A DNA stretch of 47,599 bases from Bacillota bacterium (GTDB lineage Bacteria; Bacillota; Clostridia; Christensenellales; Aristaeellaceae), in the NCBI GenBank assembly GCA_023404715.1, contig JAEYAR010000162.1:1-47599 (forward strand), in the 5' to 3' direction. Numbering within the stretch: the stretch's first letter is position 1; every line of letters starts with the position of its first letter. Below the pieces are notes generated by a model that did not search any database, was not told where the DNA came from, and saw nothing but the letters and a program-made list of their open reading frames with translations. Both the position numbers and the translations under genes were made by a program. Positions 23,110 to 32,766 of this stretch are shown one piece after another.

Positions 23110-24068
23110 TCCCGATTCTCCTTCAAATCCTTTAGGTCCTCCGCCACGCGCGCTACGAACGCCTCCTGCATCGCCTCAAACGATTCGTAATCCTCCCAAT
23201 GGATCCAGCGTACGCGCGCGTCCCCTCGAAACCAGGTCCATTGGCGTTTGGCATACCGGCGCGATTCGCGCTTGATGGCGATGGGCGCCTCCTCCAGCGT
23301 ACAGTTCCCCTGCAGGGCCGCTACGGTTTCCTTGTAGCCGATGGCCTGCATCGCGCCCGCGATTCCCGGCTCGATCCCCTGCTCTAGCAGCCCTTGCACC
23401 TCCTCTACGAGGCCGGAGGCAAGCATCGCGTCCACGCGCGCGTCGATGCGCGCGTACAGGCGCTCCCGCGCCATCGTAAGGCCGTAGATCAGCGGCGCGT
23501 AGGCCGTATTCGGCCTGCGCACGTCCGCATGCGCGGACATGGGTTTCCCGGTGATTTCGTAGACCTCCAGCGCGCGCACGACGCGGCGCACGTCGTTCTC
23601 GTGCAGCCTGCGGGCGCTGGCCGGGTCCACCGCTTCCAGCATCGCGTGCAGGCGCGCGCGGCCCTTCGGCGCATCGGCGACGGCGTGCAGCCGCGCACGG
23701 ATCGCCTCGTCCCCCATAGACTCCGCAAACTCCATTTGGTAGGTCAGGGCGTTCAGGTAAAGCCCTGTTCCGCCCACGAGCACGGGCAGCTTTCCCCGGG
23801 CCGCGATGTCCGCGATCGCGCGCTGCGCGCCCTCGCGATAGCTCGATACGGTAAAATTCTCCCGGGGCGAGGCGACGTCCAGCATGTGATGGCGAACGCC
23901 CGCGCGCTCTTTCAGGGTAGGCTTTGCGGTGCCCACATCCATCCCCCGGTAGACCTGCATGGAGTCCATGGAAATCGCCTCGCCGCTAAGCGCCTGGCAC
24001 AGCGCGATGGATAGCCGCGTCTTGCCGCAGGCCGTAGGCCCTACGATGGCCACGATCGGCAGACCCAT
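23106..24068 (-). CDS. miaA: tRNA dimethylallyltransferase MiaA
   Basis: A 320-residue enzyme that adds dimethylallyl to A37 of tRNAs reading UNN codons, the substrate for MiaB encoded upstream in the same run. P-loop GPTACGKT (10-17), the DSMQVYRGMDVGTAKP motif, GGTGLYLNAL, and the C-terminal YAKRQWTWFRGD tail are all family hallmarks. ATG 24068 has GGAGGAG 9 nt upstream; the open frame to 24143 overlaps mutL and is not used. Located after mutL as in many Clostridia. Confidence 0.95.
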   Translation of the reverse strand: MGLPIVAIVGPTACGKTRLSIALCQALSGEAISMDSMQVYRGMDVGTAKPTLKERAGVRHHMLDVASPRENFTVSSYREGAQRAIADIAARGKLPVLVGGTGLYLNALTYQMEFAESMGDEAIRARLHAVADAPKGRARLHAMLEAVDPASARRLHENDVRRVVRALEVYEITGKPMSAHADVRRPNTAYAPLIYGLTMARERLYARIDARVDAMLASGLVEEVQGLLEQGIEPGIAGAMQAIGYKETVAALQGNCTLEEAPIAIKRESRRYAKRQWTWFRGDARVRWIHWEDYESFEAMQEAFVARVAEDLKDLKENRE

Positions 24069-24084
24069 ATGGCACTCTCCTCCG

Positions 24085-26160
24085 TCAGTTGTTGATGCGC
24101 TTAAAGCGCTTTTCCAGCTCGCTTCGCGTGAGGCGCACCACAAGCGGTCGCCCGTGCGGGCAGGTCGGCGGCGCGTCCATCTCGCGCATCTGCCCGATCA
24201 GCGAGGCGATCTCCCCTTCCGACAGCGCGTCGCCCCCCTTGACCGCGCGCTTGCACGCCATCTGCAAGATCGCCTCGCGGCGCCGCTCCTGCGTGGCCAG
24301 CACGCGCAGCTCGCCCAGCCTGTCCAGCAGCTCCACGAACATGGCGCGCGCCTGCGGCTGGCCGAGCACCATCGGCACCGCGCGGATCTGGTACGCGTCC
24401 TCTCCGAAGGGCTCGATCTCAAAGCCCGCCGCCTCGATCTCCGAACGGTAGCCTTCCAGGCGCTCGTGCTCCTGGGGCGTCACGCGCACGATCTGCGCGA
24501 CCAACAGCTGTTGGGATCCCTCGCCCCGGTCCAGCGATTTCATCATACGCTCAAAGAGGATGCGCTCGTGCGCCGCGTGCTGGTCGATGAGCAGCAGCTC
24601 GCTTTCCTGCTGCACGATGACATAGGTGTCGAACGCCACGCCGATCACCCGGAAGACGGGCGGGCGAGGCGCGGGGGTAGGCGTACCCGGCGCGGGCAGC
24701 TCCATGGCCGCCTCGGTGTGCATCGTCTGCTGCACAGGCGTCTCGGCGTCCTTTGAGATGACGTCCGGCGCCGGGGTAGCGGCGGTCGGCTCTTCGCCCG
24801 TCCTCGCGCCGCCCGGCTTGTCCGCGCCTGGGTAGGCGGCAAACGAAAGCCTTGGCGCCGGGCCTGCGACTGGGCCCTGCCGCCCCTGCACGCGCAGCGG
24901 CGGCGCTTTTTCCCCGCCAAAATAGGCGGAGACCACCTGTGCGAACGCTGCAGCGTCCGGCTTTACGCCCTGCGGCATTGGGGGCTGCGTCCCCGGGGCC
25001 GCCGGGCGTAGCGCCTTGGGTTCGGCCCCCGCTTGCGCGCTCTGCGCCGCCTTGGGCTCTTCCGCCTCTACTTCGGGCGGGGGCGTCACCTGCACGGCGG
25101 CAGGCGGCGGCGACTTGGCCGCCTTGTCCGATGTAAGCGTCATCTCCGGCGCCGCGGTAAACGCGCCCGTCTCAAAGCTATCCTTCACCGCGCCGAAGAC
25201 GCTGTCGTATACGACCGCCTCGTTTGAAAAGCGCACCTCCAGCTTGTTGGGGTGTACGTTGACGTCGAGCATGGGGCCCGGCATCTGCACGTGTAGCATG
25301 CAGATCGGGTAATGGCCTACCGTGACGCGTTCATGGCACGCATCCTCCAGCGCCTTTGTGATGAGCGCGTTTCGCACGTAGCGTCCGTTCAAGATGAACG
25401 TCTGATGCGTGCGGTTGGCGCGCGCGAGCGGCCCCACGCCCACCAGGCCCGTAACCTTGACGCTCCCTTCGCTCGCTACCGAAATCAGCTGCGCCGCGGC
25501 CTCGCGTCCGTACAGGCAAAAGGCCGCCGCGCGCAGGTCGCCGTTGCCGGGGCTGAAGTAAATCTGCTTTTCGTTGTGAATCAGCCGGATGGAGATCTCC
25601 GGATGCGCCAGGATCATGCGCAGGATCATGTCCGCTACGCGCGCGCCCTCGGTCGCGGGCTTTTTCAGGAACTTGCGACGCACAGGCGTATTGAAAAACA
25701 GGTCCCGCGCGACGATCGTGGTGCCCTCGGGGCTGGCGGCGTCCGTGATCTGGGTGATCACGCCGCCCTCGTTGATCACGCGCGTGCCGCTCTCGTCGTT
25801 TCGCGTGCGCGTGGTCATCGTCACCCGCGAGACCGCGGCGATGGAGGCGAGCGCCTCCCCCCGGAATCCCAGGGAGCGCAGGTCGAATAGGTCGTCCGCC
25901 TGCCGGATCTTGCTGGTCGCGTTGCGTTCAAAGGCCATGCGCACATCGCTGCGCCGCAAGCCGCTGCCGTTGTCCGTCACGCGCAGGTAGCTGATTCCGC
26001 CTTCGCGAATCTCGACGGTGACGGACTTTGCCCCCGCGTCGATGCTGTTTTCGACCAACTCCTTGATGGCCGCGGCCGGGCTTTCCACTACCTCGCCCGC
26101 GGCGATCTTGCCGACGATCTCTGCGCTCAGCTTTTCGATCGGCCTGTAGACGAAATCCAT
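24085..26160 (-). CDS. mutL: DNA mismatch repair protein MutL
   Basis: A 691-residue GHKL ATPase/endonuclease. N-terminal motifs IAAGEVVESPAAAIKELVEN, VTDNGSGL and SLGFRGEALASIA (about 20-105) bind ATP. A proline/alanine-rich linker spans about 345-490. The C-terminal domain carries the endonuclease motif DQHAAHERILFE, ACKRAVKGG and CPHGRP, so this MutL nicks DNA as in other bacteria lacking MutH. It follows mutS after 46 nt. Confidence 0.96.
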   Translation of the reverse strand: MDFVYRPIEKLSAEIVGKIAAGEVVESPAAAIKELVENSIDAGAKSVTVEIREGGISYLRVTDNGSGLRRSDVRMAFERNATSKIRQADDLFDLRSLGFRGEALASIAAVSRVTMTTRTRNDESGTRVINEGGVITQITDAASPEGTTIVARDLFFNTPVRRKFLKKPATEGARVADMILRMILAHPEISIRLIHNEKQIYFSPGNGDLRAAAFCLYGREAAAQLISVASEGSVKVTGLVGVGPLARANRTHQTFILNGRYVRNALITKALEDACHERVTVGHYPICMLHVQMPGPMLDVNVHPNKLEVRFSNEAVVYDSVFGAVKDSFETGAFTAAPEMTLTSDKAAKSPPPAAVQVTPPPEVEAEEPKAAQSAQAGAEPKALRPAAPGTQPPMPQGVKPDAAAFAQVVSAYFGGEKAPPLRVQGRQGPVAGPAPRLSFAAYPGADKPGGARTGEEPTAATPAPDVISKDAETPVQQTMHTEAAMELPAPGTPTPAPRPPVFRVIGVAFDTYVIVQQESELLLIDQHAAHERILFERMMKSLDRGEGSQQLLVAQIVRVTPQEHERLEGYRSEIEAAGFEIEPFGEDAYQIRAVPMVLGQPQARAMFVELLDRLGELRVLATQERRREAILQMACKRAVKGGDALSEGEIASLIGQMREMDAPPTCPHGRPLVVRLTRSELEKRFKRINN

Positions 26161-26206
26161 CGTCTCGCCCCCTTTCCTATGTCGCTCGGGCCCCTCCGGC
26201 CCCGTA

Positions 26207-28813
26207 TCACTGCACCCTTCGCGCCTGCTCGCGCAGCCTAAACAGCAGGTTCATCGCGTCGATCGGCGTGAGCGCCATGATGTCCAGCGCCTTGAGCTCG
26301 CTTACGATGTCCATCGCGCCCGTGTCAAAAAGCGTCAGCTGCGCGGGGCCCTGCTCGGCCGTCTGCGCGCCGATGATGTTTTGTCCGATGCTCAGCTCGC
26401 CCTTGTCGCGCGTCTCCAGCCTCGCCAGGATCTCGTGCGCGCGCATTACGACCGGCCTAGGCATGCCCGCAAGCCGCGCCACGTGGATGCCGAAGCTCTT
26501 GTCCGCCCCGCCGGGCACGATCTTGCGCAGGAAGATCACGTCCTCGCCGTGCTCCTTGACCGACACGCGGAAGTTTATAACGCCGGGCAGGTGGCCTTCC
26601 AGCTCGCTCAATTCATGATAATGCGTGGCAAACAGCGTCTTGGCGCCGATGATCTGCGGGTCCGCGAGGTATTCAACCACAGCCCAGGCGATGCTCAGGC
26701 CGTCGAACGTGCTCGTGCCGCGCCCGATCTCGTCCAGGATGACGAGCGAGCGCTTCGTCGCGTTGAGGAGGATGTGCGCCATCTCGTTCATTTCGACCAT
26801 AAATGTGGATTGCCCGCTCGCCAGGTCATCGGATGCGCCTATGCGGGTAAAAATGCGGTCCGTCAGGCAGATTTTCGCCGCCTTGGCCGGGACAAAGCTG
26901 CCCATATGCGCCATCAATGTGATCAGCGCCACCTGGCGCATATACGTGCTCTTGCCGGCCATGTTGGGGCCGGTGACGATGGCCATGCGGCCGTGTTCAA
27001 GGTCCATGTGCGTGTCGTTGGGCACAAAAGGCCCGCTCGCAGAAAGGCTCTGCTCGACGACCGGATGGCGCCCCTCTTCGATGTCGATCGCGCCGTCCTC
27101 CGTGACCTCGGGCTGTACGTAGCCGTATTGCGCGGCGGCCAGAGAAAGAGAGAGCAGCGCGTCGAGCGTCTTGAGCGCCTGCGCCGTGCGCTGCATGCGG
27201 CCGATGCTCGCCGAGAGCTGCTCGCGGATAGCTGAAAAGAGCTGCTGCTCCATCCGCAGCGCCTTCTCCTCCGCGCCGAGGATCTGCTCCTCCAGCTCGT
27301 GCAGCTCGGGCGTCACGAAGCGTTCGCAATTCGTCAGCGTCTGCTTGCGCGTGTAGCGGTAGGGTACCTGCGCGTAGTTGGATTTGGTGACCTCGATGTA
27401 GTAGCCGAACACCTTGTTATAGCGGATGCGCAGGTTTTTAATCCCCGTCTCCTCCCGCTCCTTGGCCTCCAAATCGGCGATCCACTGCTTTCCCTCGGTC
27501 GAGGCGTTGTGCAGCTTGTCCAGCTCCGCATCGTAGCCCGCGCGAATGATCAGCCCGTCGGAGAGCAGCAGCGGCGCGTCGGGGTTGATCGCGCGCTCCA
27601 GCAGGTCGCAGATCTCCTCGACCGGGTCGAGCTCCTCGTAAAGCCGCCTGAGCAGCGGGCTACGCTTTTCCTTCACCAGCTCGCGCACGGGCGGAATGCG
27701 AAAGAGCGAGTCCTTTAGCGCAAGGCAGTCGCGCGCGTTTATGCTCTTGTAGGAGATACGGCTGAGCAGCCGCTCGATGTCGTATACGCCGCGCAGCTCC
27801 TCGTAGAGGGATTGCGAGACGATCGGGTCGTCCTTCAACTCGCCGACCGCGCTCTGCCGCTCGCGGATCGCCTCCAGCACGCACAGCGGCTGCTCGATCC
27901 AGGCGCGCAGCATGCGCCCGCCCATCGCGGTCGCCGTCTTGTCCAGCAGCCCTAGCAGCGTGCCCTTGCGCGAACCGCCCCGGATGGTGTCCGTCAGCTC
28001 CAGATTGCGCCGCGCCGTGCGGTCCAGCGCCATGTACTGCTCGCGTCTGTAGATGCGCACGCTGGTGATATGCTCCAGCGCGTTCTTCTGCGTGTCGCCC
28101 AGGTAGCGCATCAGGGCCCCCGCGGCCCGCGTCGCCATCTTCATCTCCGCCAGGCCGAATACGTCCAGCGCATGCACTTGAAAGTGGCTGAGCAGCGCTT
28201 CCTTTGCGCCCGCAAGCCTGTAGGCGCTCTGTGCGTAGGGCGATACGGGCACCGTCGCCGAGAGCTTTTCAGCCACCGCGATCGCGCCCTCGTCGGCGAT
28301 GATCTCACGCGGCAGGATGCGCGCCAGCTCGTCGGCGAGCTTTGCCGTCTCCGCCTCGTAGGTGAAAAACTCGCCCGTCGACACGTCCGCAAAGGCGACG
28401 CCCGCGCGCTTGCCCTCCACGCATAGCGAGAGGATATAACTGTTCTGCCGCTCGGTGAGCATCGATTGCTCGATCACCGTGCCGGGCGTCACCACGCGGA
28501 TGACGTCGCGCCGTACGATCCCCTTACACTGCGACGGGTCCTCCAGCTGCTCGCAGATCGCGACCTTGTAGCCCTTGTCGATCAGCCGCGTGATGTACGT
28601 CTCCGCCGCGTGGTAGGGCACGCCGCACATCGGCGCGCGCTCCTCCAGGCCGCAGTCCTTCCCCGTCAGCGTCAGCTCGAGCTCCCTTGAAACAGTGACC
28701 GCGTCGTCAAAGAACATCTCGTAAAAGTCGCCCAGCCGAAAGAAGAGGATCATGCCGGGGTAGCGCTCCTTGACGTCCAGGTACTGCTGCATCATCGGTG
28801 TGACGTTTGCCAT
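26207..28813 (-). CDS. mutS: DNA mismatch recognition protein MutS
   Basis: An 868-residue MutS. The mismatch-wedge Phe-X-Glu motif is in GDFYEMF (about 28-34). Connector, lever and clamp domains follow, then the ATPase with Walker A GPNMAGKST, the ST(F)MVEM region, LDEIGRGTSTFDG and the ATHYHEL motif. Full family length. GGAGGAAAAC precedes the ATG. Upstream neighbours miaB and ylbF/ricA repeat the Bacillus miaB-ymcA-mutS-mutL order. Confidence 0.97.
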   Translation of the reverse strand: MANVTPMMQQYLDVKERYPGMILFFRLGDFYEMFFDDAVTVSRELELTLTGKDCGLEERAPMCGVPYHAAETYITRLIDKGYKVAICEQLEDPSQCKGIVRRDVIRVVTPGTVIEQSMLTERQNSYILSLCVEGKRAGVAFADVSTGEFFTYEAETAKLADELARILPREIIADEGAIAVAEKLSATVPVSPYAQSAYRLAGAKEALLSHFQVHALDVFGLAEMKMATRAAGALMRYLGDTQKNALEHITSVRIYRREQYMALDRTARRNLELTDTIRGGSRKGTLLGLLDKTATAMGGRMLRAWIEQPLCVLEAIRERQSAVGELKDDPIVSQSLYEELRGVYDIERLLSRISYKSINARDCLALKDSLFRIPPVRELVKEKRSPLLRRLYEELDPVEEICDLLERAINPDAPLLLSDGLIIRAGYDAELDKLHNASTEGKQWIADLEAKEREETGIKNLRIRYNKVFGYYIEVTKSNYAQVPYRYTRKQTLTNCERFVTPELHELEEQILGAEEKALRMEQQLFSAIREQLSASIGRMQRTAQALKTLDALLSLSLAAAQYGYVQPEVTEDGAIDIEEGRHPVVEQSLSASGPFVPNDTHMDLEHGRMAIVTGPNMAGKSTYMRQVALITLMAHMGSFVPAKAAKICLTDRIFTRIGASDDLASGQSTFMVEMNEMAHILLNATKRSLVILDEIGRGTSTFDGLSIAWAVVEYLADPQIIGAKTLFATHYHELSELEGHLPGVINFRVSVKEHGEDVIFLRKIVPGGADKSFGIHVARLAGMPRPVVMRAHEILARLETRDKGELSIGQNIIGAQTAEQGPAQLTLFDTGAMDIVSELKALDIMALTPIDAMNLLFRLREQARRVQ

Positions 28814-28828
28814 GTTTTCCTCCGTCTA

Positions 28829-29221
28829 TCAGTGGCAGCCCGCGCAGCCTTCGCAGTGGCCGCCGCAGCCGCTCTCCTGCGTCTCGCCGGTCACCATGAA
28901 CTGCAGCACCTGGTTGACCTGGGTCATCATCGCGGAAAAGACGCTGCGCGCCTCGCTCATACGGATGACCGCGTCCATCGCGTTCAGCTTCTCCTGCGCG
29001 TCCTTCATCTGCTCGCTGTGGTCCGCCAGCGCCGCATGGTCGGGCGTCTCCTTGGCCAGTTCGGCCTCTACGCCTTGCTTGTGCGTAAGGTAGCGCGTCA
29101 TCTGCTCCGACACCTCGGGTAGCGCCATGGCCTCGTCCTCCAGGCTGCGCATGGTCTTGAACTCTTCGGATTCCACGATCGCCGCGCCCAGCGCGCGCGC
29201 CTTTTCAAAAACCTCGTTCAT
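28829..29221 (-). CDS. YlbF/YmcA family regulator (RicA-like) with Cys-rich tail
   Basis: A 130-residue helical protein of the Com_YlbF family: helices about 1-60 and 65-108 with the KLNAMDAVIRMSEAR stretch. It ends in CGGHCEGCAGCH, four cysteines and two histidines in 12 residues. In Bacillus, YmcA, YlbF and YaaT form a complex with [4Fe-4S] clusters that acts with RNase Y; the tail fits metal or cluster binding. Its place between miaB and mutS points to YmcA (RicA) by synteny. Confidence 0.85.
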   Translation of the reverse strand: MNEVFEKARALGAAIVESEEFKTMRSLEDEAMALPEVSEQMTRYLTHKQGVEAELAKETPDHAALADHSEQMKDAQEKLNAMDAVIRMSEARSVFSAMMTQVNQVLQFMVTGETQESGCGGHCEGCAGCH

Positions 29222-29246
29222 TTGGGGTTCCTCCTCATATTCTCTC

Positions 29247-30653
29247 TTATGCTTGCGCCAGCTCTCCGCGCAGCGTGCTCTCGCCCGCGGAGAGGATGCG
29301 TACCCTTACGATTTCCCCGATGAGCGCCTTGTCCCCCGGGAAGTTTACGGTAATCCCGTATTCGTTCTTGCCCGCGAGCTTCGTCTCGTCGCGCCTCGAC
29401 GCGCCGTCCACCAGCACCTCGCAGGTCGATCCGATCATCGCCTCCATGCGGCGCTTCGTGATTTCCTTTTGCATGGCGATCAGCTTCTGTATGCGCCGCG
29501 TCGCGGTCTCCTCGTCGACGCGCCCTTCCATCTGCGCCGCACGCGTGCCCACGCGGGGCGAATAGATGAACGTAAACGCCGCGTCGTAGCCGACCTCGCG
29601 CACGAGCGAGCAGGTCTCTTCAAACTCCGCCTCCGTCTCGCCCGGATAGGCCACGATCAGGTCGGTCGTGAGCGCGATGTCGGGGATCCGCGCGCGTAGC
29701 TTCCTCACCCGCTCCAGATACTCCGAGCGCGTATAGCGCCTGTTCATCGAGGCGAGCACGCGGTCGCTGCCCGCCTGCACGGGCAGGTGCAGCTGGTGGC
29801 AGATGTGTTTGCCCTTGGCCATTACGTCGATCAGCTCGTCCGACAGGTCCTTGGGGTGGCTGGTCATGAAGCGAATGCGCTCGATGCCGATCTCGTCCAG
29901 CGCCTCCAGCAGCTGCGCAAAGCGCAGCCCGTCCGCAAGGTCGTTGCCGTAGGAGTTGACGTTCTGCCCCAGCAGCATGATCTCCTTCACCCCATCCGCT
30001 TTGAGCGCGCGCGCTTCGCTGAGGATCGCGTCCGCGTCGCGCGAGCGCTCGCGCCCGCGCACATAGGGCACGATGCAGTAGGAGCAAAAGTTGTTGCAGC
30101 CGTACATGATCGTGATATACGCGTGCGTGCGGCTCTCGCGGCGCACGGGCAGCTCCTCGGGGATATGTCCCTCGTCGTCTTTCAGCACCTCGACCACGCG
30201 CCTGCGCGAATGAATCGCCTGCGCCATGAGCTCCGGGAACCGGTAGAGGTTATGCGTGCCGAATGCGATGTCTACGAAGGGATACTGCCGCAGGATTTTC
30301 TCCGCCATGCCCGGCTGCTGCATCATGCAGCCGCATACGCCCACCCTGAGCTCGGGCCGCGTCTTCTTGAGCTCTTTGAGCCAGGTGACGTTGCCCAGCG
30401 CGCGCCGCTCGGCGTTTTCGCGGATGCAGCAGGTATTGAAGATCACGAAGTCGGCCTGCGTGCGGTCCTCCGCCCGCGTCATGCCCATTTCGGCGAGCAT
30501 GCCGCCAAGCGCTTCGCTGTCGTGCTCGTTCATCTGGCATCCGTAGGTTACGACGCAGTAGGTCCGCGGCCGCCCGTCGCAGGCCGCGACCTCGCGCATG
30601 AAGGCGCGCTGGCGCTCGATCTCCTCCCTTTGGATCAGCTCGGTTCTTCTCAT
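29247..30653 (-). CDS. miaB: tRNA-2-methylthio-N6-dimethylallyladenosine synthase MiaB
   Basis: A 468-residue radical-SAM methylthiotransferase that turns i6A37 into ms2i6A37. It has an N-terminal UPF0004 domain (VTYGCQMNEHDSE, with the other two cluster cysteines in NTCCIREN and CGCM), the radical-SAM motif CNNFCSYC, and a C-terminal TRAM domain (about 400-468). It starts in a 4-nt overlap with rng and acts directly on the product of miaA in the same run. Confidence 0.95.
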   Translation of the reverse strand: MRRTELIQREEIERQRAFMREVAACDGRPRTYCVVTYGCQMNEHDSEALGGMLAEMGMTRAEDRTQADFVIFNTCCIRENAERRALGNVTWLKELKKTRPELRVGVCGCMMQQPGMAEKILRQYPFVDIAFGTHNLYRFPELMAQAIHSRRRVVEVLKDDEGHIPEELPVRRESRTHAYITIMYGCNNFCSYCIVPYVRGRERSRDADAILSEARALKADGVKEIMLLGQNVNSYGNDLADGLRFAQLLEALDEIGIERIRFMTSHPKDLSDELIDVMAKGKHICHQLHLPVQAGSDRVLASMNRRYTRSEYLERVRKLRARIPDIALTTDLIVAYPGETEAEFEETCSLVREVGYDAAFTFIYSPRVGTRAAQMEGRVDEETATRRIQKLIAMQKEITKRRMEAMIGSTCEVLVDGASRRDETKLAGKNEYGITVNFPGDKALIGEIVRVRILSAGESTLRGELAQA

Positions 30654-32074
30654 GGCTCCATTCCTTCCTGTCTTAAAAGCGCCGCGCCATGGGGCGGTTC
30701 TTCCCCGCCTGCCAGCGCCGTCAGCGCGAATTTCTCGATGCGCATGCCGGGCTTGGCGAGCGCGTAGACCGTAGCGCCCCTAGGCGCATGCAGCGCCGCG
30801 AGCGCTCCGGCGACGGCGGGATGCACGCTGATTGCGTACGCCGCCTCGCTCCCCGCGGCCAGGCGGCGGCGTAATTGCGTAAGCGCACGCCGGGCGACCT
30901 CCTCTTCGCATAGGACGCGCCCCGTCCCGCCGCACAGCGGGCAGGGCCGCTCCAACGTCTCGCTCAGCGGCTGCGAAAGGCGCCTGCGCGTCAGCTCCGC
31001 CAGGCCCAGGCCCGTCAGGCCGACCAGGCTCACCTTCGAGCGGTCGGCCGAAAGCGCCTCCCGAAAGGCCGCCAGCAGCCCCTCCCGGTGCGCGCTCTCC
31101 TGCATGTCGATGAAGTCCACCACGACGATGCCGCCGATGTCGCGCAGCCGCAGCTGCCGGGCGACCTCAACGGCGGCCTCCAGGTTTACCGCATAGGCGG
31201 TCTCCTCCAGGCCGGCCTTACCCGTGTACTTGCCTGAATTCACGTCGATGACCGTCATCGCCTCGCAAGGGTCGACGACGAGATAGCCTCCGCAGCTCAG
31301 CCATACGCGCCGGTGCGTCGCGCGCTCGATCTTTTCCTCCAGCCCGTACAGGTCGAAAATAGGCGTTTTGCCATCACAGGAACAGAGGATTTCCGCCGGC
31401 GCCTGGTCCTTCAGCGCTGAAATGGCATCCTGCCCCTGCACGCACACCCGCACGGTCTCGCCGCTCAGCACGTCGCGCAGCATCCGAAGGGCCAGGTTCT
31501 CCTCCCCCCAGACGAGGCCGGGCGCGCTTTTTTGCGCATAGTCCCGCTCGATGCCGCGCCAGCGTGCCTCAAGCGCCCTCACCTCCGCCTCGACGGCGTT
31601 CGTCTCCTGCTGCGCGGCCTGCGTGCGCAGCACGAGGCCCATGCCCGTCGGACACAGCGGCGAAAAAAACGCGCGCAGCTGTTCTCGGCTCGCCGCCTCG
31701 ACCTTGTGCGAGACGCATACGCCCTCGCCCATCGGCTTGAGCACGCAAAATCTGCCCGGCAGGGCGATCTCGCGCGTCAGCCTCAGGCCCTTTGTATCCC
31801 CCGGCGGATCCTTGAGCACCTGCACGAGCAGCTCGTCTCCGCCGCGCAGGCGCTCACCGGCCCCCAGCGGCAAAAAGGCGTTCTTTTCCTCTCCGATGTC
31901 GACGAACGCGGCCTGCATGCCCGAAAGCACGCGCTGCACGCGCCCCTTGTACAGGCTGCCCGTCCGCTTCTCCCGCCCCGCGCGCTCCTCCGCGTATTCG
32001 CACAGTTTCCCGTCCTCCACGACCGCCATGCGCGCCCGGTCCGGCCCGCATTCCAGATAAATTTCTCTCTTCAT
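30650..32074 (-). CDS. rng: Ribonuclease E/G family protein (RNase G-like)
   Basis: A 474-residue endoribonuclease. An S1-type RNA-binding domain (about 35-110, SLYKGRVQRVLSGMQAAFVDIG) is followed by the catalytic core with metal ligands in MTVIDVNSGKYTG and GGIVVVDFIDM, and the zinc-link CPLCGGTG. There is no long C-terminal scaffold, so it is RNase G-like. In many Clostridia this gene follows TIGR03960-TIGR03936 and precedes rplU-rpmA; here miaB follows instead. Confidence 0.9.
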   Translation of the reverse strand: MKREIYLECGPDRARMAVVEDGKLCEYAEERAGREKRTGSLYKGRVQRVLSGMQAAFVDIGEEKNAFLPLGAGERLRGGDELLVQVLKDPPGDTKGLRLTREIALPGRFCVLKPMGEGVCVSHKVEAASREQLRAFFSPLCPTGMGLVLRTQAAQQETNAVEAEVRALEARWRGIERDYAQKSAPGLVWGEENLALRMLRDVLSGETVRVCVQGQDAISALKDQAPAEILCSCDGKTPIFDLYGLEEKIERATHRRVWLSCGGYLVVDPCEAMTVIDVNSGKYTGKAGLEETAYAVNLEAAVEVARQLRLRDIGGIVVVDFIDMQESAHREGLLAAFREALSADRSKVSLVGLTGLGLAELTRRRLSQPLSETLERPCPLCGGTGRVLCEEEVARRALTQLRRRLAAGSEAAYAISVHPAVAGALAALHAPRGATVYALAKPGMRIEKFALTALAGGEEPPHGAALLRQEGMEP

Positions 32075-32076
32075 CT

Positions 32077-32766
32077 TTACATTTCGATGAGCGGCATCGC
32101 CTGTCCGTCGCGCACGCCCAGCAGCCCCGTGCGATGGATGCGCACCCGCTCCGGCTGCGCCCCCGAAAAGCGCGCGAGCGCGCCGACCAGCACGTCGGGC
32201 TTGAGGGTCGCGATCTCTTCAAATGAAACGCGGGCGTGGAGGCGGACGGCCTCCTCCTCCTGCCGGACGATGTCCAGGTCGTGGATCATCGGGCGGATGT
32301 CGACCAGCTTTTCCCCGCTCTTCGTCTTGCGGATCGCCGGGATCGTCTCCTGTGCGAGGAAGCCCGCGATCGCATCCGCCACGGCCTGCGCGCCGTCTCC
32401 CGCCAGATCGATCGTGTAGGTCGCCTGCTTTAGCATGCCCATCAGCGCGCTGTGCCGGTCGTCCGCCGTCACCACGCGCGAGGCCGCGAGCGCCGGCGGC
32501 AGCACCCGGTTCATCTTCTCCAGGCAAACCTCGGCGGGCACGTCCTGCGTCAGCGCGACGTCCAATATCTCCGCCTCGCCCGAAATGCCCACGGATAGCG
32601 CCGAAGCGAAGGACATCATTACGTGCGGGCTGTAGCCCTTTGAATAGGCGATCGGCAGGCCGCTGCGCCGCAGGGCCCGCTGCATCGTGCGCTGCAGGTC
32701 CAATAGGCCCAGGTGGCGGACGCTCGCGGCTTTTTGGAATTGCAAGAACATCCTCATCCTCTGCAC
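32077..32766 (-). CDS. TIGR03936/DUF2344 family radical-SAM-associated protein
   Basis: A 229-residue protein starting MRMFLQFQKAASVRHLGLLD and containing YSKGYSPHVMMSFASALSVG, both diagnostic for the family. It always sits next to, or fused with, the TIGR03960 radical-SAM protein, whose gene it overlaps here by 13 nt. A role in RNA or ribosome modification has been suggested but is not shown. It ends 2 nt before rng. Confidence 0.9.
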   Translation of the reverse strand: MQRMRMFLQFQKAASVRHLGLLDLQRTMQRALRRSGLPIAYSKGYSPHVMMSFASALSVGISGEAEILDVALTQDVPAEVCLEKMNRVLPPALAASRVVTADDRHSALMGMLKQATYTIDLAGDGAQAVADAIAGFLAQETIPAIRKTKSGEKLVDIRPMIHDLDIVRQEEEAVRLHARVSFEEIATLKPDVLVGALARFSGAQPERVRIHRTGLLGVRDGQAMPLIEM

